This document shows positions 1 to 5,598 of a stretch of DNA of 7,225 nt, one piece after another; within the stretch, counting starts at the first letter, position 1; each line of letters starts with the position of its first letter. Both the position numbers and the translations under genes were made by a program. Below the pieces are notes generated by a model that was given only the letters and a program-made list of their open reading frames with translations, made no database searches and was not told where the DNA came from. Source of the DNA: an uncultured Solobacterium sp. (GTDB lineage: Bacteria; Bacillota_I; Bacilli_A; Erysipelotrichales; Erysipelotrichaceae); NCBI GenBank assembly GCA_905194705.1, contig CAJJTI010000096.1, positions 1 to 7,225 on the forward strand. Reading direction: 5' to 3'.

Positions 1-260
1 CAGAGCTAATTGAAGATGATGTATTTAGAATTAATATACCATTAGACAGAATAGCTGCAGATGAAGCAACAGAACAGAAAACATTATCTGAAAGAGAACA
101 GAAAATTTATAATATGATTTGCGAGAATCTGCATTTATCAGTTGAACAGGTAATGGCAGAATTGGATATATCAAGATCAACGGTATTTAGAGATTATGCG
201 AAAATTAAGAAAGTAACAGGTGCCGTTTACGATAAAAAGACTTCAACATGGACATTGTAA
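1..260 (+). CDS. 3' end of an AlbA_2/Schlafen-type ATP-binding transcriptional regulator with C-terminal HTH (start lies outside the window)
   Basis: An open frame (codons in phase from base 3) enters from the left edge and stops at TAA 258-260, giving the last 85 residues. It opens with ELIEDDVFRINIPL, which resembles the end of the ATPase-like (HATPase_c_4) domain in proteins that begin with a divergent AlbA_2/Schlafen DNA-binding domain. A linker follows, then a winged-helix/HTH segment: a helix around LSEREQKIYNMI, a second around SVEQVMAELD, and a recognition-helix-like stretch ISRSTVFRDYAKIKK. Such proteins are usually predicted regulators, often in mobile or accessory DNA. The N-terminal domain cannot be seen, so the family call rests on the C-terminal motif only. 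The heptamer array starts directly after the stop, and no T-tract terminator lies between them. Confidence 0.7.
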   Translation, partial: ELIEDDVFRINIPLDRIAADEATEQKTLSEREQKIYNMICENLHLSVEQVMAELDISRSTVFRDYAKIKKVTGAVYDKKTSTWTL

Positions 261-430
261 TGAGACAGTCTCAAGTTAGTCTCAACAAAGTCTCATAAAT
301 TTTGACACTTTATGAGACTGAAGAAAAATCTAAAAACGTGATAAAATAGGGACTTTTAGCGTGTCGGAAAAACTTAGTCTCAAGTCAGTCTCATTTTTAA
401 GATGAGATTATGAGACTCAGTTGAGACTAA
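261..430. repeat. Upstream AGTCTCA/TGAGACT heptamer array with helical phasing
   Basis: Exact AGTCTCA copies lie at 267, 278, 289, 376 and 387. Exact TGAGACT copies lie at 313, 411 and 422. TGAGAC at 261 fuses with the 267 copy into the palindrome TGAGACaGTCTCA, and a one-base variant (TGAGAT) sits at 403. Neighbouring direct copies are 11 bp apart (267/278/289, 376/387, 411/422), so they would face the same side of the helix. The 18 bases at 267-284 recur at 376-393 with one change. Two larger inverted repeats result: 289-299 with 309-319 (perfect, 11 bp, 9-nt loop), and 374-393 with 411-430 (17 of 20 matched, 17-nt loop). This looks like an operator, iteron or recombinase arm-site array. 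The bound protein is unknown; the adjacent recombinase-fold protein is the natural candidate. Confidence 0.9.
302..347 (+). promoter_or_regulatory. Possible promoter of the recombinase-like gene inside the repeat array
   Basis: A consensus -35 hexamer TTGACA lies at 302-307, in the loop between the inverted heptamers at 289 and 313. A weak -10 (AAAAAT, 324-329, 16-bp spacer) follows. A better -10-like TAAAAT at 342-347 has no good -35 at the right distance. If this promoter is real, protein bound at the heptamers would cover it, which would suggest autoregulation. The assignment is tentative because no single -35/-10 pair is strong. Confidence 0.3.
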
Positions 431-475
431 AAATGATTAATGAATTTATATGATTTATCGATTGGAGAAGATAAA

Positions 476-1417
476 ATGAATCAATTTCTATCAATAGCAT
501 TAAAAACACATTTTGAAAGTCTGAAGGTTGGCGGAAAGGGAGAAAATTATTGGCAATGTTATCAAGCTTTTTTAAAGTACTGTGATATATATGGAGATTG
601 TGATCTTAAGGATTTATTCAATAACAAATTATTAAGGCAGGATATAGTGTGCGCATGTGCGTCATATTATAATTCTAGCGCAAAGGCACATAGAAAAGAG
701 GCCGTTAATAGATTTTTGTCTGCAATCGATTTGTTCTATAAAAACTATATAAAAAAGATGGGTGGTATAGAATGTAGTGCACTTGAAGGTGGATGTAGGA
801 ACAATGAAATGATTGAAGATATTGAAAAATGTCTCAATACAAAATTAAAGCAAGAAATATATTGTCCGATAGATGATAAGATTGAAATTGAGATAATAAA
901 AATTTGTAATAATCTAAAAAAGAGTGATTTTTATAAATTCGGTCAGAAGATATTATGCAACCTTCTCTTAAAATATGGATTTAAACTAAACTTATTAGTA
1001 AACTTAAAAAAGGCTGATGTAAATGACATTGATGGAATTATTACAATTAGAAATAAAGATAGTGTAATCAATCTAAGTGTGGATAAGTCAATGGTATCTG
1101 ATATTAGACAATATAATATGGTACATAGATATCCTAATAGAGAATATTTCTTTTTGAATACAAAGGGAAAGAAGATTACCTCCAGTTCGGCACTGGCTAC
1201 GATACAAGAAAAATTAGAAGAAGTTAATAACATAAATACAACAACACTTGCATTAAAGGGCGTTTCAAAACTTATTCAGAAAGGGCTGACTCTAAGTGAG
1301 ATAAAGTATCTTACGGGGTTTGAAACTAAAAAGATAGAGGATGTTTCTAGGTGGTTGATGAATCAGGAAGATGTAGAAAGTGTTATAAATAATAAGCTTA
1401 ATTTAATTGATATATAA
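476..1417 (+). CDS. Catalytically inactive tyrosine recombinase-fold protein
   Basis: The protein has 313 residues from ATG 476, chosen because GGAGAAG (464-470) sits at good spacing. An in-frame ATG at 440 has no ribosome site and nearly abuts the repeats. Residues about 3-92 resemble the helical core-binding domain of phage-type integrases, with an AHRKEAVNRFLSAIDLFYKNY helix pair near 71-92. Residues about 146-294 follow the catalytic-domain plan: LLLKYGFKLNLLVNLKKADV matches the 'LLYxTGLRxSELLxLxxxDI' region, NLSVDK fits the following strand, and LIQKGLTLSEIKYLTGF matches the 'LLxxGxxLxxIxxLLGH' region. The catalytic set appears lost: Arg I is Lys170, the HxxR box reads T-T-L-A (256-259), the second His is Phe282, and no Tyr occurs at the nucleophile position (DVSRWL). 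This suggests DNA binding without strand cleavage. A role as regulator of, or binder to, the flanking heptamers is inference. Confidence 0.7.
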   Translation: MNQFLSIALKTHFESLKVGGKGENYWQCYQAFLKYCDIYGDCDLKDLFNNKLLRQDIVCACASYYNSSAKAHRKEAVNRFLSAIDLFYKNYIKKMGGIECSALEGGCRNNEMIEDIEKCLNTKLKQEIYCPIDDKIEIEIIKICNNLKKSDFYKFGQKILCNLLLKYGFKLNLLVNLKKADVNDIDGIITIRNKDSVINLSVDKSMVSDIRQYNMVHRYPNREYFFLNTKGKKITSSSALATIQEKLEEVNNINTTTLALKGVSKLIQKGLTLSEIKYLTGFETKKIEDVSRWLMNQEDVESVINNKLNLIDI

Positions 1418-1454
1418 TTGAATGCAAAATCATAGACAAAGAAAATAATAAGTA

Positions 1455-1761
1455 ATGAGAATTAGAAATCCTTTTGAGAGATTATCAGATTGGCAGGGAA
1501 ATTATATAGAATGTCTCAGTAGAGCATGTGTAATTTTGGAAGTAGGATTAAAGTTTGCATCAGAAAATTCAGGGAGTTTATTATAGTAATGCCGAATCTG
1601 AACTATGATATTCCTCAAGATTTTGAAGAAAATGAGATAAGGTCCGAATTTGCAAGAACAAGAATGCAGATTATTTCGATACAAATAAAGAAATAAATAG
1701 TTCTATTGCAGCAAAATTATTGAAAGTGGAAATAAAGAAGTCGGAAAAGGATAAAAGATGA
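1455..1761 (+). pseudogene. Probable decayed small gene split over three frames
   Basis: Three short open stretches succeed one another. The first runs from ATG 1455 to TAG 1586 (43 residues, beginning MRIRNPFERLSDWQGNYIEC). The second, from ATG 1526 to TAA 1696 (56 residues), includes FREFIIVMPNLNYDIPQDF. The third frame is open from about 1648 to TGA 1759-1761 and contains ADYFDTNKEINSSIAAKLL. The last stop overlaps the UPF0158 start as ATGA, a spacing typical of translationally coupled genes, which suggests the third frame was the end of a real gene. No clear ribosome site precedes 1455. I do not recognise the family. It may be one gene with two frameshifts, sequencing error, or unrelated non-coding DNA; moderate to low certainty. 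Confidence 0.35.
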
Positions 1762-2180
1762 AAGTAAAATTAGAAGACATAATCGAGGCAATGGAATTTG
1801 CCAATATGGAAACAGAATATTATTATGATACCCACAATGAAAAAGTTCTGATGATTTTTGATGGAATGGTGGATGGTGATGACAATCCGGAACTCTTCGA
1901 AGATATTAAAGAGGGATTTGTCGAGGATTATATACCTTTACCGGGACAATACAATATCAATGAGTATCGAATAATGGAAGAGTTTATATACGAACTTCCA
2001 GCGGGAAAGAATCAAGATGTATTGGCAAGGACGCTTCAGGGAAGAGGTGCTTTTAGAAGATTTAAGGATAAATTGTATGACTTAAATCTGGAGAAAAAGT
2101 GGTACCAATATCGTGAAGAAGCTTATGAAAAAATAGCAAGGCAATGGTCTGAAAGACATAAGATTGATATTGTTGAATGA
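1758..2180 (+). CDS. UPF0158 family protein
   Basis: This 140-residue acidic protein starts at ATG 1758, with AAAAGG (1745-1750) seven bases upstream. It carries the landmarks I associate with UPF0158 (Pfam PF03682): KLEDIIEAMEF at 4-14, PLPGQYNINEYRIMEEFI at 60-77, GRGAFRRFKDKL at 95-106, and WYQYREEAYEKIARQW at 115-130. The length is usual for the family. The molecular function of UPF0158 is not established; no enzyme motif, signal peptide or membrane segment is visible, so it is probably cytoplasmic. Its stop overlaps an upstream in-frame ATG of the next gene (ATGA, 2177-2180), so the two are almost certainly one operon. It has no obvious promoter of its own and may be read from the recombinase-like gene upstream. 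Confidence 0.85.
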   Translation: MKVKLEDIIEAMEFANMETEYYYDTHNEKVLMIFDGMVDGDDNPELFEDIKEGFVEDYIPLPGQYNINEYRIMEEFIYELPAGKNQDVLARTLQGRGAFRRFKDKLYDLNLEKKWYQYREEAYEKIARQWSERHKIDIVE

Positions 2181-2197
2181 AAGAAAGAGGTGTTGCT

Positions 2198-3460
2198 ATG
2201 ATACCCACAGAAGATATTATACCAACAGTGAAAAATACGATTACTGCATCAATTAAATGTAACACCCATCGGGGATACATTGGTTGGAGCAGTTGCGATA
2301 ATATTTGTATGGATATGCATGACTGTCTTGATATGTGTGCTGAGACTTTAGCAATAAGTGGTTATATGGTTGCACTTGAGTCGGCTACATATATTTTGGT
2401 ATCTGGTGTTAAGTTAGCATCTCATGCAGATAGTAGTTCGGGAATGCTTACAGACGTTATCATGTGTACATACGAATTAATAGAAAAATGCGCAAAAGAA
2501 GTCGAAAAACAGGATAAACAGATGCGAGACCAAGCACTTGCATTGATTATAAAAGAGGCAAAAAAGAGTGTTTTTGATGGTTGGACTGACTGGCGTTATG
2601 ATTTGCTGAAATGTGGGATTTGCCTATGCGACGAAAAGAGTGCAAAGAAGCTTGAAAAGGTTTTGGATACCCTTTTGGAAATTTCACGGGAGGATTATTA
2701 CCCGGAATATACGAAAAAAGAAGATTTGATTGTAAGATACCTTTTACATAGGCATTTATATGGCAAAAAGAATACACAGAAGGAACTATATCAGAATATT
2801 GCAATAAATGAACTCCGTATTATTGCTATCAAGGATGCTATGGAAGATAAGAATTATGATGAAGCAGAGAAACTTTGTTTAGAGAAAGCAAACGCAGAAG
2901 AGACATGGCATTATCATAGTAGCGATTCGAAAGATTGGAATAACGTGCTATATGACATATACAAGACAGCAAACAACACGGAAAAGCAAATCGCACAGGC
3001 AAAAAAACTGCTATTAATGGGAAATGAGAAGTTCTGGGATGTTTTGAAACAGATTTATAAAGAGCACGGTGCATGGAATGAGAATTACGAAAGCTTATTA
3101 GATGAATTAAAGAATAGCAAGCGAACTGTTTGCTATCGTAGTGTTCTTATTTCTGAAAATGAAAAGAAGAGATTGCTTGATGATGTAATGGAGAATCCGT
3201 ATGATTTGTTTTATTATGGAAAATATTTGGTAAAGGATTATCCGGAGCAGGTATATGAGTTATGTTATAAGGAAATAAGTGAGAGTTGTGCTCTGGCAAA
3301 GGATAGACGAGAATATAAAAAGATAACAAAGAATATTGCACAGCTTATAAAATGGAAGGGTAATGATACTGCCAAGTTATTAATTGAGGAATTGAAGCAG
3401 AGATATCCAAGAAAAACAGCATTGTTGGATGAATTGGAGAAGGTGGAGAAGAAATTGTAA
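2198..3460 (+). CDS. Helical-repeat protein resembling the C-terminal region of SWIM zinc-finger proteins, without the zinc finger
   Basis: The protein has 420 residues from ATG 2198, chosen because AGAGG (2186-2190) lies seven bases upstream. The in-frame ATG at 2177 overlaps the previous stop but lacks its own site. It is entirely alpha-helical in appearance, with no signal or membrane segment. The N-terminal part (26-140: GYIGW, then paired helices ending GWTDWRYDLLKCG) and the C-terminal part resemble the TPR-like half of SWIM zinc-finger proteins. C-terminal examples are WNNVLYDIYKTANNTEKQ near 247-264, ENPYDLFYYGKYL near 332-344, and LLIEELKQRYPRKTALLDEL near 394-413. The CxCx(n)CxH SWIM motif itself is not present. 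It may act as a protein-interaction scaffold. Function is unknown; the pairing with UPF0158 suggests they work together. The family call is from memory of sequence pattern and needs a profile search. Confidence 0.6.
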   Translation: MIPTEDIIPTVKNTITASIKCNTHRGYIGWSSCDNICMDMHDCLDMCAETLAISGYMVALESATYILVSGVKLASHADSSSGMLTDVIMCTYELIEKCAKEVEKQDKQMRDQALALIIKEAKKSVFDGWTDWRYDLLKCGICLCDEKSAKKLEKVLDTLLEISREDYYPEYTKKEDLIVRYLLHRHLYGKKNTQKELYQNIAINELRIIAIKDAMEDKNYDEAEKLCLEKANAEETWHYHSSDSKDWNNVLYDIYKTANNTEKQIAQAKKLLLMGNEKFWDVLKQIYKEHGAWNENYESLLDELKNSKRTVCYRSVLISENEKKRLLDDVMENPYDLFYYGKYLVKDYPEQVYELCYKEISESCALAKDRREYKKITKNIAQLIKWKGNDTAKLLIEELKQRYPRKTALLDELEKVEKKL

Positions 3461-3488
3461 TTCAAATAAAATACTGGAATTTTAACAT

Positions 3489-3540
3489 AGTCTCACCAGT
3501 CTCAAAATATTCTTGAGACTGGTGAGACGTAGATGAGACT
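3489..3540. repeat. Downstream AGTCTCA/TGAGACT cluster with a 16-bp hairpin
   Basis: AGTCTCA occurs at 3489 and 3498, TGAGACT at 3514 and 3534, and TGAGAC at 3523. Bases 3490-3505 and 3513-3528 are exact reverse complements (16-bp arms, 7-base loop). A single further copy ends in TGAGACTAA, as the last copy of the upstream array does at 422-430. The spacings are 9, 9 and 11 bp. The hairpin lies 29 bp beyond the stop of the SWIM-like gene and before the converging minus-strand genes. It could terminate transcription from either side, but no T-tract follows on either strand. The shared heptamer links it to the array at 261-430. Confidence 0.9.
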
Positions 3541-3575
3541 AACCCCAATAAAATGCTCTTTTAATTTTGGGAAAA

Positions 3576-3842
3576 TCAATTAAATTCATTCATAGCATTC
3601 ACATATTCCTGTAATCCATTAGGTTTGCAAGCCAATTCAGCATAAAGCAGAGGGCTTTCCTGTGCCAGCCGATATAGATATGCAATATCATCCGGTGTAT
3701 CAAGCAAGACAGATGAATTACATTTTTTGCAACTGATAGTAAGAGGCGTGCCCGTATATGTATTATTGAGGGCATTAACAATAACGGAATTTGTATCAGG
3801 TTCATACATACCAAACAGGTAACAAGGCTTATTTTGTTTCAT
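3576..3842 (-). CDS. Small unrecognised protein downstream of the mobilisation gene
   Basis: This protein has 88 residues from the minus-strand ATG at 3842. GGAGAAC lies just upstream of that ATG, which makes it preferable to the longer open frame reaching 3938. The protein is soluble, without signal or membrane segment, and contains one CKKC pair (Cys38, Cys41) within TPLTISCKKCNSSVLL. A single CxxC could be half of a metal site formed in a dimer, but that is speculation. The C-terminal half (DDIAYLYRLAQESPLLYAEL) is probably helical. Its start overlaps the end of the MobC-like gene by 14 bases, so the two are co-translated and probably function together in element transfer or its control. 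I do not recognise a named family. Confidence 0.7.
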   Translation of the reverse strand: MKQNKPCYLFGMYEPDTNSVIVNALNNTYTGTPLTISCKKCNSSVLLDTPDDIAYLYRLAQESPLLYAELACKPNGLQEYVNAMNEFN

Positions 3843-4212
3843 GGTGTTCTCCTTCCCACAGATACTTAGCACCATCAAGCAGATCAATGATGGCTGTAAG
3901 CATATTGTTATAATCGGTCTGTAGTTCCTTGATTTCATTGCTTGTAGGGAGATTGTTTAAAGTTTGGTGCTCACGGCATTCAGTAAATGTTTTCTGCATT
4001 TCAAGCAGTTGCAGATACAGAGCATTAACAGTCTGCACAAGAGGATATATAGTTTCTTTCTTGCCGACAACGCAGATGCGGTTATAGATGCAGGAACGGA
4101 CAAAGTAATCTTTCTTCATCATGCCGCTGGCAAGGATACGGGCTTCGATTTGCTTGCGTTCAGCATCGCTGATTCTAAAACTTATAGTTGGATGTTTATG
4201 TTGATTGCTCAT
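3829..4212 (-). CDS. MobC-like plasmid/element mobilisation protein (relaxosome accessory, ribbon-helix-helix)
   Basis: This 127-residue protein starts at the minus-strand ATG 4212, with AAAGGAGC six bases before it. An in-frame upstream ATG at 4266 would add a cysteine- and histidine-rich leader that looks non-coding. Residues 8-45 match the N-terminal pattern of Gram-positive MobC/RHH relaxosome proteins: a short strand (TISFRIS), then AERKQIEARILASGMMKKDYFVRSCI. The rest (55-115) is helical and probably coiled. Proteins of this kind bind near oriT and help a relaxase nick DNA. No relaxase gene is visible: the usual downstream position is taken by the 88-residue gene and then the heptamer cluster. 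The pair is therefore an orphan or remnant, or depends on a relaxase elsewhere. Confidence 0.7.
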   Translation of the reverse strand: MSNQHKHPTISFRISDAERKQIEARILASGMMKKDYFVRSCIYNRICVVGKKETIYPLVQTVNALYLQLLEMQKTFTECREHQTLNNLPTSNEIKELQTDYNNMLTAIIDLLDGAKYLWEGEHHETK

Positions 4213-4310
4213 AGAAAAGCTCCTTTCATAGTGGGTGTGGCAGCAGGCACAGTTAATCACCCGCAAGCCACATTTGATTATTCGTTTTTAGTAGTAAAAG
4301 TAGATTATAT
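4213..4310 (-). promoter_or_regulatory. Leader and promoter of the mobilisation genes, candidate oriT
   Basis: On the minus strand a TATAAT -10 lies at 4309-4304, without a convincing -35. The leader that follows has overlapping short inverted repeats, GGGTG/CACCC (4233-4237, 4258-4262) and GTGGC/GCCAC (4237-4241, 4267-4271), plus TTTTA/TAAAA at 4286-4299. It is more GC-rich than its surroundings. The stretch just upstream of a MobC gene is a common place for a transfer origin, but I recognise no known nick sequence. Confidence 0.35.
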
Positions 4311-4345
4311 CTGCCATGGATTTCGTAGATGCAATATTGAATAAT

Positions 4346-4560
4346 TGCAACTAATTTGCTACTAAAGTTTTTGAAAACGATATGAAAAGAGTAACATTAG
4401 ATGAAACAGATGAGGTGAAATGCCGCATAAAATCAGCATTTTTGATTTGATGATACTTCCTTGGGGAAGAGTTTGAGTAATGCGGGAGTGCATAGATTAT
4501 TTGATATGGCAGGTAGTCTTTACGATTTCCTGTCATATTTCAAATTGTATTGATTATAAT
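4346..4560. other. Gene-free stretch with possible gene remnants
   Basis: No full gene is present. A 22-codon frame starts at ATG 4382 (MKRVTLDETDEVKCRIKSAF) and stops at 4450. A different frame, open from 4446 to TGA 4551-4553, contains SNAGVHRLFDMAGSLYDFL, which reads like real protein sequence. Together they could be the relic of a frameshifted gene, perhaps from the same mobile element. I cannot name a family, and chance is a fair alternative. Confidence 0.2.
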
Positions 4561-4583
4561 TCTTTTGCTGCCATGAGAAAGTA

Positions 4584-4589
4584 TATAAT
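4584..4589 (+). promoter_or_regulatory. Likely -10 box for the DUF2971 gene
   Basis: TATAAT lies at 4584-4589 within GTATATAATATT, about 57 bases before the ATG at 4646. The -35 region 17 bp upstream (TCTTTT, 4561-4566) is poor, so the promoter may be weak or need an activator. Confidence 0.45.
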
Positions 4590-4631
4590 ATTAAAGAATA
4601 AGAACTATGGCTAAATAAATTTGGAAAGGAA

Positions 4632-4649
4632 ATGTGTGTAAAAGTATGA
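4632..4649 (+). CDS. Possible five-codon leader peptide overlapping the DUF2971 start
   Basis: ATG 4632 begins M-C-V-K-V and stops at TGA 4647-4649, overlapping the DUF2971 ATG (4646) as ATGA. GGAAAGGA (4623-4630) fits this start better than the ATG at 4646, which is about 15 bases away. Translational coupling would explain the spacing. Chance is equally possible. Confidence 0.2.
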   Translation: MCVKV

Positions 4650-5488
4650 ATAAAGTAGTATATCACTATTGTAGTGTAGATACATTTTTTAATATTATCG
4701 AAAATTCAAGTATGTGGCTTTCTGATATTTCAAAATCAAACGATTATCAAGAGTGTGTAAGATGCAGAGAATTTGTAAATAAGGGGATGGAAGAATATCT
4801 GAGAGATGATGTTGAAGCATTAAAGGCATGGGGCATTTGGTATGAGAATGGTGTACATAGTAATTTTTTGATGAAAACATTTTGTGTTTGCTTTTCTGAA
4901 AGTAAAGATAAATTAAGTCAGTGGAGAGGATATGCACAGGATGGAAAAGGAATAGCAATTGGTTTTGATAAAGAAGTTCTTGAGGAACTAAATCATATAA
5001 GTGAATTTCATACTGCTTTCGGAAAAGTGATTTATGATAACCCACAGGAATATGTTCAGGGTATAATTGCAGACAATATAAAAAAACTAAAATATAAGGG
5101 TGTGGGACATGTTGCACTTGAGTTAAGCGGAAATTATAGAATGCAGTTTCCATTTGTAAAAAATCCGGGCTTTAAAGAGGAGAAGGAATGGAGAGCAGTA
5201 GTATGCTCTCCAATAGGACACTATAACATACCAAGTTCGGAAAATATTCTTTTTTCTAAGGTTAAATCTAGAACAGCAAATAATAAATTGATACCGTATA
5301 TAGAAATGAACTTTGATAGAGTTAAACAAAGTATTATCAAGGAAATATTTATTGGTCCTAAATCAGAGGTGGAAATTGAAGATATAGTTAATCTTTTGAG
5401 TTTTTATGGATATTATGATGGCATAGAGGGAGGATATAATTCTCAGCAACCAGTTGCTATCAAAAAATCAAGCACAACGTATCGATGA
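4646..5488 (+). CDS. DUF2971 family protein
   Basis: This 280-residue protein starts at ATG 4646; a GTG at 4634 would add only four residues. It has the full set of landmarks I associate with DUF2971 (Pfam PF11185): VYHYCSVDTFFNIIENSSMWLSD-type opening at 4-26, FCVCFSE at 79-85, LSQWRGYAQDGKGIAIGFD at 90-108, FKEEKEWR at 176-183, IFIGPKSE at 234-241, and the terminal IKKSSTTYR at 272-280. The biochemical role of the family is not established. The conserved H/Y, WRGY and EEKEWR residues could form an active site. No signal or membrane segment is seen, so it is probably cytoplasmic. Members are often found in variable, defence-rich DNA, which fits the mobilisation genes and insertion-sequence end here. 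The next gene lies 110 bp downstream with no clear terminator between, so co-transcription is possible. Confidence 0.88.
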   Translation: MNKVVYHYCSVDTFFNIIENSSMWLSDISKSNDYQECVRCREFVNKGMEEYLRDDVEALKAWGIWYENGVHSNFLMKTFCVCFSESKDKLSQWRGYAQDGKGIAIGFDKEVLEELNHISEFHTAFGKVIYDNPQEYVQGIIADNIKKLKYKGVGHVALELSGNYRMQFPFVKNPGFKEEKEWRAVVCSPIGHYNIPSSENILFSKVKSRTANNKLIPYIEMNFDRVKQSIIKEIFIGPKSEVEIEDIVNLLSFYGYYDGIEGGYNSQQPVAIKKSSTTYR

Positions 5489-5598
5489 AAAATGTATAGA
5501 TAAAAAAAATTTTGTGCATATGCAAATAAGAGTTAATTCAAATATATAAACTAGGAATGTTTTGGTGCTAATGGAGTTTTGAGTAAAGAAGGTACAAT

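Noticed and set aside
261..430. CRISPR-like repeat array
   Set aside because: The repeats are 7 bp with about 4-bp gaps and occur in both orientations; CRISPR repeats are much longer and all point one way.
440..475. ATG 440 as the start of the recombinase-like gene
   Set aside because: It has no ribosome site and lies 12 bases from the last heptamer; ATG 476 has GGAGAAG at proper spacing.
3543..3571. CCCAA/TTGGG hairpin as a terminator between the converging genes
   Set aside because: The stem is only five pairs with a long AT loop and no clear T-tract.
3843..3938. N-terminal extension of the 88-residue protein
   Set aside because: It would overlap deeply with the MobC-like gene, whereas the ATG at 3842 has GGAGAAC directly upstream.
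3964..4344. Plus-strand open frame of 126 codons
   Set aside because: It lies antisense to the MobC-like gene, which has a good ribosome site and a recognisable motif; the plus-strand translation looks like no protein family.
4695..5153. Minus-strand open frame of 152 codons
   Set aside because: It is antisense to the well-supported DUF2971 gene and has no ribosome site or family resemblance.
5515..5524. TGCATATGCA palindrome between DUF2971 and the 355-residue gene
   Set aside because: It is a lone 10-bp palindrome in AT-rich DNA with no promoter elements aligned to it; chance is likely.
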